Of a stretch of 39,341 bases of DNA, positions 32,100 to 39,341 are shown piece after piece. The notes below the pieces were generated by a model. It was given only the letters and a program-made list of their open reading frames with translations, searched no databases and was not told the DNA's origin. A program made the position numbers and the translations under genes. The DNA lies in the NCBI GenBank assembly GCA_021845985.1, contig JAJZES010000018.1, forward strand, positions 1-39,341, written 5' to 3'. The stretch is from Pseudomonadota bacterium. Its GTDB lineage: Bacteria; Pseudomonadota; Alphaproteobacteria; Acetobacterales; Acetobacteraceae. How positions within the stretch are numbered: position 1 is the stretch's first letter; every line of letters starts with the position of its first letter.

Positions 32100-32131
32100 T
32101 GCAAGATAGTGCATACGCCCGTTTGCCTCAA
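32100..32131 (-). promoter_or_regulatory. boxC promoter with BoxR-type operator
   Basis: Minus-strand TTGAGG (complement of 32126-32131), 17 bases, TATCTT (complement of 32103-32108). The sequence TGCA-AGATAG-TGCA at 32100-32113 overlaps the -10 box and matches the TGCA-N6-TGCA site reported for BoxR, the benzoyl-CoA-responsive repressor of Azoarcus. Repression in the absence of benzoyl-CoA is inferred. No boxR gene is present in the window. Confidence 0.72.
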
Positions 32132-32181
32132 CCCCTCCCGCCAGCCCTGCCCGCAATCGCCGGCCCGACACCGGCGGCGCA

Positions 32182-32946
32182 CTATAATGCCAGTCGTCCC
32201 ACCATCGCGGCGATCCCGTGCAGCGTCGCCGCCGCCGCCTCCAGATGCGGCGCGTGCCGCGCCGGCACCAGCAGCGTCTGCACGAGGTCCGGCCGCGCCC
32301 GCTCCATCGCCGCGGTCTGCGCCACCGTGCCGTACGGATCGTCACTTCCCTGCACCTGCAGCACCGGCACGGCGATGCGCGCCAGCAGCCCTGTCAGATC
32401 GAACTCGCTGCGAAACCGCGGATCGAGCCAGGCGTCGTTCCAGCCGCGAAAGGCGCTGTCCACGTCGGCATGGTAGCGCGCCAGCCGGCGCCGCAACTCG
32501 CCCGTCTCATACGCCACCTTGGCCGCCGCGATGCTGTCGAGGCACACCGCTTCGACGAAGTAATGCGGTGCCATCAGCACCAATCCGCGCACCCGTGGGT
32601 CGCCCGCCGCGGCATACGCCGCCGCGATCGAGGCGCCGTCGGAATGGCCGATCAGCACGCAGCGCCCGACGCCGGCCGCATCCAGCACGCGCGGCAGCAT
32701 CTGCGCCGCCTCGCGCTGCATATAATCCATCGGCCGCGGCAGCGGGCACGGATCGGACTGGCCATAACCCTGCCGCGACCATGCGAACACGCCGCATCCG
32801 GTCGCCGCCGCCAGACGCTCGGGAAAATCGCGCCACAGGGCGACGCAGCCCAGTCCCTCATGCAGCAGCACCAGCGTCGCCGCCGCCGCCGGCGCCGCGC
32901 CCCACGACGCCGCCTCCAGCCCGATGCCGTCGATGTCGAGCCTCAT
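32182..32946 (-). CDS. Alpha/beta hydrolase of the box cluster
   Basis: A 254-residue alpha/beta hydrolase. Nucleophile elbow GHSDGAS (CVLIGHSDGASIAAAY), acid residue probably in LQVQGSDDPYGT, and catalytic His in LLVPARHAPHLEAAA. The oxyanion segment LLHEGLGCVALWRDF follows the first strand. Box clusters commonly carry such a hydrolase, whose physiological substrate is not settled (ester or CoA-ester hydrolysis has been suggested). ATG 32946 overlaps the ligase stop by ATGA, so it is translated with benzoate-CoA ligase. It lies upstream of the boxC promoter in its own two-gene unit. Confidence 0.87.
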   Translation of the reverse strand: MRLDIDGIGLEAASWGAAPAAAATLVLLHEGLGCVALWRDFPERLAAATGCGVFAWSRQGYGQSDPCPLPRPMDYMQREAAQMLPRVLDAAGVGRCVLIGHSDGASIAAAYAAAGDPRVRGLVLMAPHYFVEAVCLDSIAAAKVAYETGELRRRLARYHADVDSAFRGWNDAWLDPRFRSEFDLTGLLARIAVPVLQVQGSDDPYGTVAQTAAMERARPDLVQTLLVPARHAPHLEAAAATLHGIAAMVGRLAL

Positions 32947-34493
32947 CGGCGCAGCCGGAACCGCTGGATCTTGCCGGTCGCGGTTTTCGGCAGTTCCGCC
33001 ACCACATCGATCCAGCGCGGATATTTCCACGGGCCGATCTGCGACTTGACGTGTTCCTTCAGCGTCTCGAACAGTTCGGGCGGCGGCGCGCCGTCCTGTT
33101 TGAGCACGACGAAGGCGCGCGGCTTGACCAGCCCCTCGGCGTCCTCATGCCCGACCACCGCCGCCTCCAGCACCCACGGGTGGCTGGCCAGCGCCGCCTC
33201 GACCTCAAACGGGCTGACCCAGATGCCGCCGACCTTCAGCATGTCGTCGGCGCGGCCGCAGTAATGGTAGAATCCCTCGGCATCGCACAAATAGGTGTCG
33301 CCGGTGCGCGTCCATTCGCCCTCGAAGGTGCGGCGGCTGCGGGCGCGCTGGTTCCAGTAGCCCTCGGCGGCGCTCGGCCCGCGCACCAGCAATTCCCCCG
33401 CCGTGCCGACCGGCGCCTCGCGGCCCTGCTCATCGACGATGCGCAGCGTGTAGCCGGGCACGGCGCGGCCGGTGGTGCCGTAATGCACCTCGCCGGGACG
33501 ATTGCTGAGATAGATATGCAGCATCTCGGTCGAGCCGATGCCATCGAGAATGTCGGCGCCGACCACCGCCGACCAGTGCTCGCCGATATGCCGCGGCAGC
33601 GCCTCGCCGGCCGAGACGCAGCGGCGCAGCCGGTCGGAGCCGGCGCCCGGCCCGATCGCCGGATGCGCCAGCAGCGAGGCATACAGCGTCGGCACGCCGC
33701 AATAGATGGTCGGGCGGAAGCGGCGCAGCGTTTCCAGCACCGCATCGGGCGTCGGCCGCCCGGTCAGCAGCACCGTTTGCGCCCCGACATGCATCGGGAA
33801 GGTGATGGCGTTGCCCAGACCATAGCTGAAGAACAGCTTCGCCGCGGAGAACACCACGTCGTCGGCGCGGATGCCGAGCACCTGATCGGCATAGGTCTCG
33901 GCGGTGGCGCGCAGCGCGCCGTGCACATGCTTGACGCCTTTCGGCTGGCCGGTCGAACCGGACGAATAGAACCAGCACGCCACCTCGTCGGGCGAACATG
34001 CGGCCATCGGCGCATCGGCGCGGCCGGTGTCGAGGAAGGCGGCGAAGCCGGTGCCATGCGCGGGCGGCGTGCCGTCGGGGCGCGAGACGATCACATGGCG
34101 CAGCCGCGGCAGGCCCGGCAATACCGCGTCGAGCACTGCCAGCAACGGTTCGGACACCACCAGCGCCTCGGCCCGGCTGTCGGCCAGCATGTAGCCGATC
34201 ATGTCCGGCGTCAGCAGCGTATTGAGCGCCACCGGGACCATGCCGGCGCGAATGGCGCCCCAGAAGGCGATGGGGAAATCCACCGTGTCCTGCAGCAGCA
34301 GGGCGATGCGGCGCTCCGGCCCGACCCCGGCCGCCGCCAGCGCGCTGCCGAAGCGCGTCGCCGCCGCGTGCAGCGCGCCGTAGCTGAGATTGCGCCAGGG
34401 ATCGGTGAAGGCGGTGCGCGCGCCGCGCCCCTCCGCCACATGACGATCGAGAAAATGCGCCGCCGCGTTGCCCTGTTCCTGCCCGCCCATCAT
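32943..34493 (-). CDS. Benzoate-CoA ligase
   Basis: A 516-residue ANL-superfamily AMP-forming ligase that activates benzoate to benzoyl-CoA. Motifs seen are the P-loop-like YSSGSTGQPKGVKHVH, the aromatic-binding region ILDGIGSTEMLHIYLSN, YHYCGRADDMLKVGG for the hinge, and the C-terminal catalytic Lys in PKTATGKIQRFRLR. The STEMLHI form and position beside box genes fit the BadA/BclA benzoate or 4-hydroxybenzoate ligase group. Adjacent ATGs at 34493 and 34490 follow a ribosome site (AGGGGGG). It supplies the substrate of BoxAB. A 4-hydroxybenzoate or 2-aminobenzoate preference cannot be excluded. Confidence 0.92.
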   Translation of the reverse strand: MMGGQEQGNAAAHFLDRHVAEGRGARTAFTDPWRNLSYGALHAAATRFGSALAAAGVGPERRIALLLQDTVDFPIAFWGAIRAGMVPVALNTLLTPDMIGYMLADSRAEALVVSEPLLAVLDAVLPGLPRLRHVIVSRPDGTPPAHGTGFAAFLDTGRADAPMAACSPDEVACWFYSSGSTGQPKGVKHVHGALRATAETYADQVLGIRADDVVFSAAKLFFSYGLGNAITFPMHVGAQTVLLTGRPTPDAVLETLRRFRPTIYCGVPTLYASLLAHPAIGPGAGSDRLRRCVSAGEALPRHIGEHWSAVVGADILDGIGSTEMLHIYLSNRPGEVHYGTTGRAVPGYTLRIVDEQGREAPVGTAGELLVRGPSAAEGYWNQRARSRRTFEGEWTRTGDTYLCDAEGFYHYCGRADDMLKVGGIWVSPFEVEAALASHPWVLEAAVVGHEDAEGLVKPRAFVVLKQDGAPPPELFETLKEHVKSQIGPWKYPRWIDVVAELPKTATGKIQRFRLRR

Positions 34494-34552
34494 CCGCCCC
34501 CCTGCCCACGCCAATATCGCCACGCCCAGCGCCACCCGGCAAGGGAGACCCC

Positions 34553-34580
34553 CTTGACGCCCGCCGGCGCGCTCCCCAAT
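34553..34580 (+). promoter_or_regulatory. RpoH (sigma-32)-type heat-shock promoter
   Basis: CTTGACG (34553-34559), 14 bases, CCCCAAT (34574-34580). The CTTGAAA/CCCCAT-N-T pattern is that of RpoH promoters. The start of transcription would be near 34588, giving a leader of about 95 bases before the Hsp20 gene. Confidence 0.75.
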
Positions 34581-34587
34581 TCGGAAC

Positions 34588-34682
34588 TGTCCGAGACGCC
34601 ATCATGGGTTTCGGGGGATGATCGCGGGCTGGCCCGGCAGGGCGGCCCCAGGCTTCGACCTTGCTCTCGCAGGAGGTTTCTG
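34588..34682 (+). promoter_or_regulatory. ROSE-type RNA thermometer in the hsp20 leader
   Basis: The 3' end of the leader has TTGCT (34661-34665), five bases (CTCGC), then the ribosome site AGGAGG (34671-34676) and ATG 34683. UUGCU opposite AGGA is the conserved ROSE hairpin, in which a G-G pair and a loose helix mask the ribosome site and melt on heating. Upstream GC-rich inverted segments (CTGG at about 34649 and CCAG at about 34668 region) could form the additional stems typical of ROSE leaders. Structure was judged by eye, not folded. Confidence 0.72.
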
Positions 34683-35186
34683 ATGAACGCTATCGACTTC
34701 GCGCCGCTGTTCCGTACCGCCATCGGCTTTGACCGGCTCGCCCGGCAAATGGACGCCGCGGCCAGCGTGGACGCTTCGTACCCGCCCTACAATATCGAGC
34801 GAACCGGGGAAGACAGCTATCGCCTGACCATGGCGGTGGCCGGTTTCGGCCCGGACGACATCGAGCTGATCGCCAAAGACAACACGCTGGTCATCGCCGG
34901 CCGCGTCGCCAATGAGGCGCCGAAGGCCGAACTGCTTTATCGCGGCATCGCCGGCCGCGCCTTTGAGCGGCGGTTCGTGCTCGCCGACCATATCGTGGTC
35001 GAGGGCGCGGACCTGCAGAACGGCCTGCTGCATGTCGGCCTCAAGCGGGTGGTGCCGGAGGCGCTGAAGCCCCGCCGCATCGCCATCGCCGGCCAGTCTG
35101 CTGACGTACAGTCTGCCAACGTGCAGACGGCGGCGACCACCACGCTGGCCAACGACGCCGCCGCAACGGCCGCCAGGGCCGCCTGA
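34683..35186 (+). CDS. Small heat-shock protein Hsp20 (IbpA-like)
   Basis: A 167-residue class A small heat-shock protein that holds unfolding proteins. N-terminal FAPLFRTAIGFDRLARQMD, then the alpha-crystallin domain (YPPYNIERTGEDSYRLTMAV, DDIELIAKDNTLVIAGRV, RGIAGRAFERRFVLADHIVV, GLLHVGLKRVVPEALKPRRI). The C-terminal tail is longer than usual and low in complexity (QSADVQSANVQTAATTT...). The usual C-terminal IxI anchor appears as IAI within RRIAIAGQ. It is controlled by an RpoH promoter and a ROSE thermometer and followed by a terminator, so it is a single-gene unit. Confidence 0.94.
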   Translation: MNAIDFAPLFRTAIGFDRLARQMDAAASVDASYPPYNIERTGEDSYRLTMAVAGFGPDDIELIAKDNTLVIAGRVANEAPKAELLYRGIAGRAFERRFVLADHIVVEGADLQNGLLHVGLKRVVPEALKPRRIAIAGQSADVQSANVQTAATTTLANDAAATAARAA

Positions 35187-35200
35187 CGGCGACGGATCGC

Positions 35201-35226
35201 GGGGGTCGGGAGCAATCCCGGCCCCC
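35201..35226 (+). terminator. Rho-independent-type terminator after hsp20
   Basis: GGGGGTCGGG, loop AGCAAT, CCCGGCCCCC: a 10-pair stem with one G-U pair, 15 bases past the hsp20 stop, followed by GTCGTTT. The T-run is short, as often in GC-rich genomes. The next 130 bases (35227-35356) show no gene. Confidence 0.72.
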
Positions 35227-35356
35227 GTCGTTTGACGACTCCGGCTATGCTGATTGCGCCGCCAGCCCGCCGGCCAGTGCGCGATGCAGCGACAGTGTCG
35301 CCCGCAGCATCGCCGCCGTCGTGTAATCGGCCGCGCGCGCCTCGCGCAGGCCCGCC

Positions 35357-36397
35357 TCATGCGGCGCGGACGGCGCGCCCCTGCGCCCCGTCGGCCCAGG
35401 CGGCGAGCCGGGCCAGGCCCTGCCGCCACGGCAGCGGCGCCGGCAGGTCCAGCGCGGCGCGGGCGGCGCGTGCATCGGTGACGAACCACCGCCGATCGTC
35501 CGCCCGCGCCGGCGCCATGCGTCGCGCCACCGGCCGGCCGAGCAGCCGTTCGATGGTGCCGACGAGCTGCAGCAGGCTGACCGCATTGTCCGGCCCGCCT
35601 CCGAGGTTGAACGCCCGGCCGGCCAGATCGCCGGCCCGCCGCCACGCCGCCAGACAGGTGTCAACCGCATCATCGACGAACATCAGGTCGCGCACCTGAT
35701 GGCCGTCGCCATACAGGGTGATGCCGCCGCCGGTCATCGCGGCGAGCAGGAAATGCGTCAGCCAGCCCTGATCCGGCGTGCCGCACTGGCGCATGCCGTA
35801 GATCGTGCTCATCCGCAGCACCACCGACGGCAGGCCGAAGCTGCGCGCCGCGTCGAGCACATACTGATCCGCAGCCCCTTTCGAGCAGCCGTGCGGGGTG
35901 TGGAAATCGAGCCGCCGGCGCTCATCGACGCCGGCCGCCCGCAACGCCGTGTCGGCCGGCTGCCAGCCGTCGTCGCACAGATCGAGCGGAATATCGGCCA
36001 GATCGCCATACACCTTGGTCGTGCCGGCAAACACCAGCGGCACCGCGTCCCCCCGCCGGCGCAGCGCGTCGAGCAACAGCACGGTGCCGCGCAGATTGAT
36101 CTCGAAATCCTCCAGCGGCGCGCTGCGGCCGACGCTCACCGCCGCCTGCGCCGCCAGATGGAACACCCCGGCGGTCCCGGCAACGCAGTCGGCGACGACG
36201 GCGCCATCGCGGATATCACCGTGCGCGACGGCGATGTGGCGCGGGTGGCGGCGGCGCAGCCAGGCCAGATTGTCGGCCGCCCCGGCACGCGCCAGCGTGT
36301 CCAGCACCAGGACATGGTTGCCCTCGGCGGCCAGCCGGTCCGCCAGCGCCGAGCCGATGAAGCCGGCACCGCCGGTAATCAGAACATGCTGCGCCAT
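35357..36397 (-). CDS. NAD-dependent epimerase/dehydratase (extended SDR)
   Basis: A 346-residue extended short-chain dehydrogenase. The NAD-binding motif VLITGGAGFIGSALADRLAA is at the start, followed by FHLAAQAAVSVGRSAP, the Ser/Thr of the active site in FAGTTKVYGD, and HGCSKGAADQYV, where the usual YxxxK reads H-G-C-S-K, so the catalytic Tyr is replaced by His. C-terminal segments (GDGHQVRDLMFVDD, FNLGGGPDNAVSLLQL) match nucleotide-sugar epimerases such as CDP-paratose 2-epimerase-like proteins, in which the motif is normally YGCSKG or YGFSKG. The sugar is unknown. ATG 36397. Divergent from the broken IclR gene. Confidence 0.82.
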   Translation of the reverse strand: MAQHVLITGGAGFIGSALADRLAAEGNHVLVLDTLARAGAADNLAWLRRRHPRHIAVAHGDIRDGAVVADCVAGTAGVFHLAAQAAVSVGRSAPLEDFEINLRGTVLLLDALRRRGDAVPLVFAGTTKVYGDLADIPLDLCDDGWQPADTALRAAGVDERRRLDFHTPHGCSKGAADQYVLDAARSFGLPSVVLRMSTIYGMRQCGTPDQGWLTHFLLAAMTGGGITLYGDGHQVRDLMFVDDAVDTCLAAWRRAGDLAGRAFNLGGGPDNAVSLLQLVGTIERLLGRPVARRMAPARADDRRWFVTDARAARAALDLPAPLPWRQGLARLAAWADGAQGRAVRAA

Positions 36398-36557
36398 GCC
36401 GCCCCCCGCTGCATCAGCAGCGGATAACTCTGCGGCCGGCGCGGCGTTGCCTGGGCTCCGCGCCGATTCCGCCGGCCATGCCCGGCGCCGCCGAAATGCC
36501 ACAGGTTTTCCGCCGTTGCCGGCTTGCCGCCGCGCGCCGGTCGCGCGACGTTTACGC

Positions 36558-37351
36558 ATGGTGGAACGTTCCGAGTTGAAACGACATCCCGGTGGGCGCC
36601 GCGGCATCCAGTCGGTGGAGACCGGCATGCGCGTGCTGGCGGCGCTGGCGGCGGCTGGCGGGCCGACGACACTGACCGCGCTCGGCAGCCGCAGCGGCGT
36701 GTCGCCGAGCCAAACCCATCGCTATCTGCAAAGCCTGATCGCCGCCGGCATGGCGGTGCAGGACGCGCCTCGCGCTACGATCTCGGGCCGGGGGTGATTC
36801 GCGTCGGCATCGCTGCGCTGGCCCGCGCCGACGCCTTTGCCCGGGCGGAAGCCTCGCTCGCCCGCTTCGTCGCCGATACCGGCTGGACGGCGATGCTGAC
36901 CGTGTGGGGTGCCGGCGGGCCGGTCTGCGTGCGCTGGCTGGCGGGGCGCCCGCCGGTGATGGCGAGCTTTGGCGTCGGCGCGGTCTTGCCGCTCGACTGC
37001 GCGGCGGGGCATGTCTTCCTCGCCCTGCTGCCGGAGGTGGAGACGGCGGCGGCGCGCGCCACCGGCGGCGGCCCGGCCGAGCTGGCGCGGGTGCAGGCGG
37101 AGGTGCGCGCCACGCTGACCGCGCGGCAGAACGCCACCATCGGCCTCGGCCTGCGCGCCATCGCCGCGCCGGTGCTGGATTTGCAGGGTCGGCCGGTGCT
37201 GGTGGCAACCGCGCTCGCCGCCGACAGCCGGCCGCGCACCGCCGACGACGCAATCGCCGAGCAGATGCGCCAGGCCGGCAGGCGGGCGACGCTGGACAGT
37301 GGCGGGGTGTGGCCCGCACAAGCGTCTTTCACCCCGCCCGGAGCGGTGTGA
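36558..37351 (+). pseudogene. IclR-family regulator, frameshifted
   Basis: From ATG 36558 the frame encodes the IclR winged HTH (GIQSVETGMRVLAALAAAGG, TLTALGSRSGVSPSQTHRYL) and breaks after GMAVQDAP near 36770. The effector domain continues one frame over from RYDLGPGVIRVGIAALARAD (36773) to the stop at 37351 (ATGGGPAELARVQAE, IGLGLRAIAAPVLDLQG). One base is missing, or two extra, in GGACGCGCCTCGCGC (36761-36775). The two halves lack a linker start site for a separate effector domain. Intact members regulate catabolic genes, and the downstream MaoC and ATP-grasp genes could be its targets. Assembly error is possible. Confidence 0.8.
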
Positions 37352-37361
37352 TAACCACCGC

Positions 37362-37805
37362 ATGCGCCGCTATCTCGACGACCTGCCGCTCGGCGAACCG
37401 CTCGATTGCGGCAGCTTCGTGCTGTCGCGGGCCGAGATCATCGCCTTCGCCGAGCGCTTCGATCCGCAGCCCTGGCATCTCGACGACCACCAGGCCGCCG
37501 CCAGCGCTTTCGGCCGGCTGGTCGCCTCCGGCGTGCACACCCAGGCGATGGCGATCGGGCTGATGGTGCGGCGCATCGCCGATGTCGCGGTGATGTTCGG
37601 CGGCGCGCTGCATGAGGCGAGCTTCGCCCAGCCGGTCGAGCCGGACGCGCCGCACCGCGTCACCGCCCGCTGGACCGAGGCCCGCCGCTCCGCCAGCCGC
37701 CCCGACCGCGGCGTCGCCCGCATCACCGGCGCCGCCGAGGACAGCGCCGGGCGCATCGCGATGCGCTTCGGCGTCACCTATATCGTCGCCCGGCAGGTGC
37801 GATGA
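37362..37805 (+). CDS. MaoC-like hotdog dehydratase
   Basis: A 147-residue protein with the MaoC/R-hydratase fold: LPLGEPLDCGSFVLSRAEII, AFAERFDPQPWHLDD where Asp and His of the hydratase motif lie, then GRLVASGVHTQAMAIGLMVR. Members hydrate enoyl-CoA or a related acyl thioester; no acyl chain preference is readable. ATG 37362. It overlaps the ATP-grasp gene by ATGA, implying a joint function. It starts 11 bases after the IclR frame. Confidence 0.84.
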   Translation: MRRYLDDLPLGEPLDCGSFVLSRAEIIAFAERFDPQPWHLDDHQAAASAFGRLVASGVHTQAMAIGLMVRRIADVAVMFGGALHEASFAQPVEPDAPHRVTARWTEARRSASRPDRGVARITGAAEDSAGRIAMRFGVTYIVARQVR

Positions 37806-38896
37806 GCCGGCTTGAGCAGGTGGTGATCGCCTATGAGACCGAGGCGGCGGCGCGGGCGCGGCTGACCGCCTGCGGCTATGACCCCGACATCGCCGCCGAG
37901 ATCGCCGTCTATCTGGCGCAAAGCACCGACCTGCCGGGCTTCATGCCGCAAATCCGCGCCGCCCTGGCCGGCGAGCGCATCGCCTGCCGCTTCGTCGAAC
38001 TCGATGAGTTGCCGGCGATGCTGCCGGCGCTGGCCGAGGAGGCGGCGGAGTCGCTGCTGTGGTGTCTGACCGACGGCATCCGCTATTATCGCGGCGCCGC
38101 GGTCGCGGCGCTCGCCCGGCTGATCGACCTGCCGCGCTTCGGCGCGCCGGCGCCGGCGCAGCATCTTTGCCAGGACAAATTCGCCTCCCTCGCGCTCGCC
38201 GTCGCCGCCGGCCTGCCCTGCCCGCCGACGCTGCTGCTGGAGGACGCGGCGACGCTGGCACAGCTCGGCACGCTGCCCGCGGACGGGCCGTATTTCGTCA
38301 AGCCGAACACGCTCGGCGCCAAGATCGGCATTTTCGCCGACAGCCGCTGCGCCACCCGCGCCGAGGCGACGGCGCGCGCGGCGCGGCTGTGGACGCGCTA
38401 CGCCGACCGCGCACTGGTCCAGCCATTCGTCGCCGGCGCCGATGTGCGGGTCAGTTTTCTCGATCTCGGCGGCACGCTGCGCGACCAGCTCGGCATCTAC
38501 CGGCTGCACACCGATGCCGCCGGTGAGACTGCCGGCGCCTTCATGACCATGCAGGACAACGCAACCCTGTCGGGACTGTCGGCAGACCGCGCCTTCGTGC
38601 CGCGGATGGAGGATTTGCGCGCCGCCGGCGCCCCGGCGGCGGCGGCGGTGGCGGCGATCGAGGACGCGGCGGAGCGGCTGGCCCGGCTGCTCGGCCTGAC
38701 CGACTGCTTTTCGATGGATTTCCGCCTCGATGCCGCGGGGCAACCGGTGTTTCTCGAATTCGAGGTCTGTCCGGCGGTGACGATCCATGATTTTGCCGCC
38801 TATCTGCACGGCACCCACGCAACGACGCTCGGCCCCGCCCTGGCCCGCGCCATGCGCCTCGCCCACGCCAGACATGGCGGCCGGATGGCGGCTTAG
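37802..38896 (+). CDS. ATP-grasp ligase (D-Ala-D-Ala ligase-like)
   Basis: A 364-residue protein with ATP-grasp features: QDKFASLALAVAAGLPCPPT, the lysine strand YFVKPNTLGAKIGIFADSRC, the ALVQPFVAGADVRVSFLDLG strand, and the metal-binding end SMDFRLDAAGQPVFLEFEVC. The layout is closest to D-alanine-D-alanine ligase and related dipeptide or acyl ligases, which join a carboxylate to an amine through an acyl phosphate. There are no peptidoglycan genes nearby, so a biosynthetic amide ligase is as likely as Ddl. It overlaps the MaoC gene by four bases. The 198 bases after it (38897-39094) hold no gene. Confidence 0.8.
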   Translation: MSRLEQVVIAYETEAAARARLTACGYDPDIAAEIAVYLAQSTDLPGFMPQIRAALAGERIACRFVELDELPAMLPALAEEAAESLLWCLTDGIRYYRGAAVAALARLIDLPRFGAPAPAQHLCQDKFASLALAVAAGLPCPPTLLLEDAATLAQLGTLPADGPYFVKPNTLGAKIGIFADSRCATRAEATARAARLWTRYADRALVQPFVAGADVRVSFLDLGGTLRDQLGIYRLHTDAAGETAGAFMTMQDNATLSGLSADRAFVPRMEDLRAAGAPAAAAVAAIEDAAERLARLLGLTDCFSMDFRLDAAGQPVFLEFEVCPAVTIHDFAAYLHGTHATTLGPALARAMRLAHARHGGRMAA

Positions 38897-39070
38897 CGGC
38901 AGCCCGCGCAGCACAATCCACGCATGCCCGCAACGGCCGTCGAACACCACCAAGGGTCCAGCCGACACCGACTCATTTCATTCCCCTCGGCTTGCGGGAG
39001 TGATGACGCCGGGCGAGTCGCAGAAAGCCAACGAGCCAGAGTCCATCATCAATCAACCCCGAGACGACCT

Positions 39071-39094
39071 TAGAGTCCATTTGGAAACGGTGTC
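39071..39094. repeat. Putative terminal end of the IS5-family element
   Basis: Between the unrelated sequence to the left and the transposase stop lies GAGTCCATTTGGAAACGG and GTGTCTCA. A Gly/Ala-rich tract like TTTGGAAACGGTGTCTC is the kind of terminal sequence carried by IS5-group elements. The other end is outside the window, so neither the inverted repeat nor a target duplication can be confirmed. Confidence 0.35.
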
Positions 39095-39341
39095 TCAACG
39101 AGCCCGGCGTCGTAGCAGCAGCACGCTTGAGGCGGCGTAGAGGAAGGCCTCGACGGACTCGATTGTGGCTTCGAAGTCCTTGGCCAGCCGTCTGTTTCGG
39201 TTGATCCAGGCGACGAAGCGTTCGACGACCCAGCGCCGGGCGATGACGGCGAAGCCAACCTGGTTGTCGGATTTACGCACGACCTGAATGTGCATCGAGG
39301 TGGCAGCGGCGACGCGGGGGCCGGCATATCCGCCATCGGCG
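39095..39341 (-). CDS. IS5-family transposase, C-terminal part (5' part outside window)
   Basis: The last 81 residues of a DDE transposase. Reading in from the window edge: ADGGYAGPRVAAATSMHIQV, then FAVIARRWVVERFVAWINRN and RRLAKDFEATIESVEAFLYA, SVLLLRRRAR. The DGGY segment carries the second catalytic Asp and RRWVVERFVAW carries the catalytic Glu, the DDE end typical of IS5-family elements of the IS1031/IS427 type. The C-terminus is intact, unlike in the relic at 24474-24794. Whether the whole element is complete depends on sequence beyond 39341. Confidence 0.85.
   Translation of the reverse strand, partial: ADGGYAGPRVAAATSMHIQVVRKSDNQVGFAVIARRWVVERFVAWINRNRRLAKDFEATIESVEAFLYAASSVLLLRRRAR

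Noticed and set aside
30444-35186. A very long open frame on the plus strand opposite the box genes
   Set aside because: It is antisense to boxB, boxC, the hydrolase and the ligase, which have clear family motifs. Its protein is Arg/Ala/Pro/His-rich with no motifs until it enters the true hsp20 frame at 34683. Long antisense frames are expected at this G+C.
35227-35356. Open frame continuing past the epimerase stop (LREARAADYTTAAMLRATLS)
   Set aside because: It is in a different frame from the epimerase, has no start signal, and no motif. It follows the hsp20 terminator.

Overview
The window is high-GC (roughly two thirds G+C by eye), with compact ATGA/GTGA-overlapping operons, twin-arginine exported copper enzymes, RpoH/ROSE-type heat-shock control and a box benzoate cluster. 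This points to an alphaproteobacterium, most likely of the Acetobacteraceae/Rhodospirillales type; that placement is inference. No rRNA, tRNA or CRISPR was seen.

Bases 1-24,300 form a metal and sulfur stress island. A divergent copA/csoR pair shares one CsoR operator. csoR leads a ten-gene rightward copper operon: Cys/His-rich secreted protein, TAT multicopper oxidase, Spy/CpxP-like Met-rich chaperone, DUF2933 protein, isoprenylcysteine-methyltransferase-like membrane protein, 43-aa membrane protein, TAT-exported CuA subunit II, B-family heme-copper oxidase subunit I, and a 60-aa membrane protein. The subunit I is the most striking gene here: aligned to Thermus ba3 it has Tyr in place of the high-spin heme His and of one CuB His, while both low-spin heme ligands and the CuB-His/Tyr pair remain. 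Next come a leftward sulfide-detoxification operon (persulfide dioxygenase, MFS permease, methyltransferase) divergent from an ArsR-rhodanese regulator, a frameshifted OsmC gene, a SHOCT protein, a nucleoside phosphorylase, an EamA permease with a 23-His tail, and a Zn/Cd P-type ATPase divergent from a CadR/ZntR-like MerR regulator over a clear 8-3-8 dyad. A second copper operon of eight leftward genes (23,981 to 17,795) holds a paralogue of the Cys/His-rich protein, a second multicopper oxidase, DUF411, small Met/Cys-rich proteins, an unknown membrane protein, a DsbD/ScsB-like reductase and Sco. Its promoter is positioned to give a leaderless mRNA. A zinc-ribbon-like gene with an in-frame TAG and an IS5-family relic end this island.

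Bases 24,850-34,500 are an aerobic benzoyl-CoA (box) pathway, all leftward: benzoate-CoA ligase and an alpha/beta hydrolase, then a promoter with a TGCA-N6-TGCA BoxR-type site, then boxC, boxB, boxA, an ABC solute-binding protein, a thioesterase and a GT87-like membrane glycosyltransferase. BoxR, boxD and the ABC permease/ATPase genes are not in the window. Bases 34,550-35,230 hold an Hsp20 gene with an RpoH-like promoter, a ROSE-type thermometer and a terminator. The last part has an NAD-dependent epimerase, a frameshifted IclR regulator, a MaoC dehydratase overlapping an ATP-grasp gene, and the end of an IS5-family transposase that runs out of the window.

Three genes (OsmC, zinc ribbon, IclR) are each broken by a single-base-scale lesion. 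These may be real decay or assembly error; the raw reads would decide.
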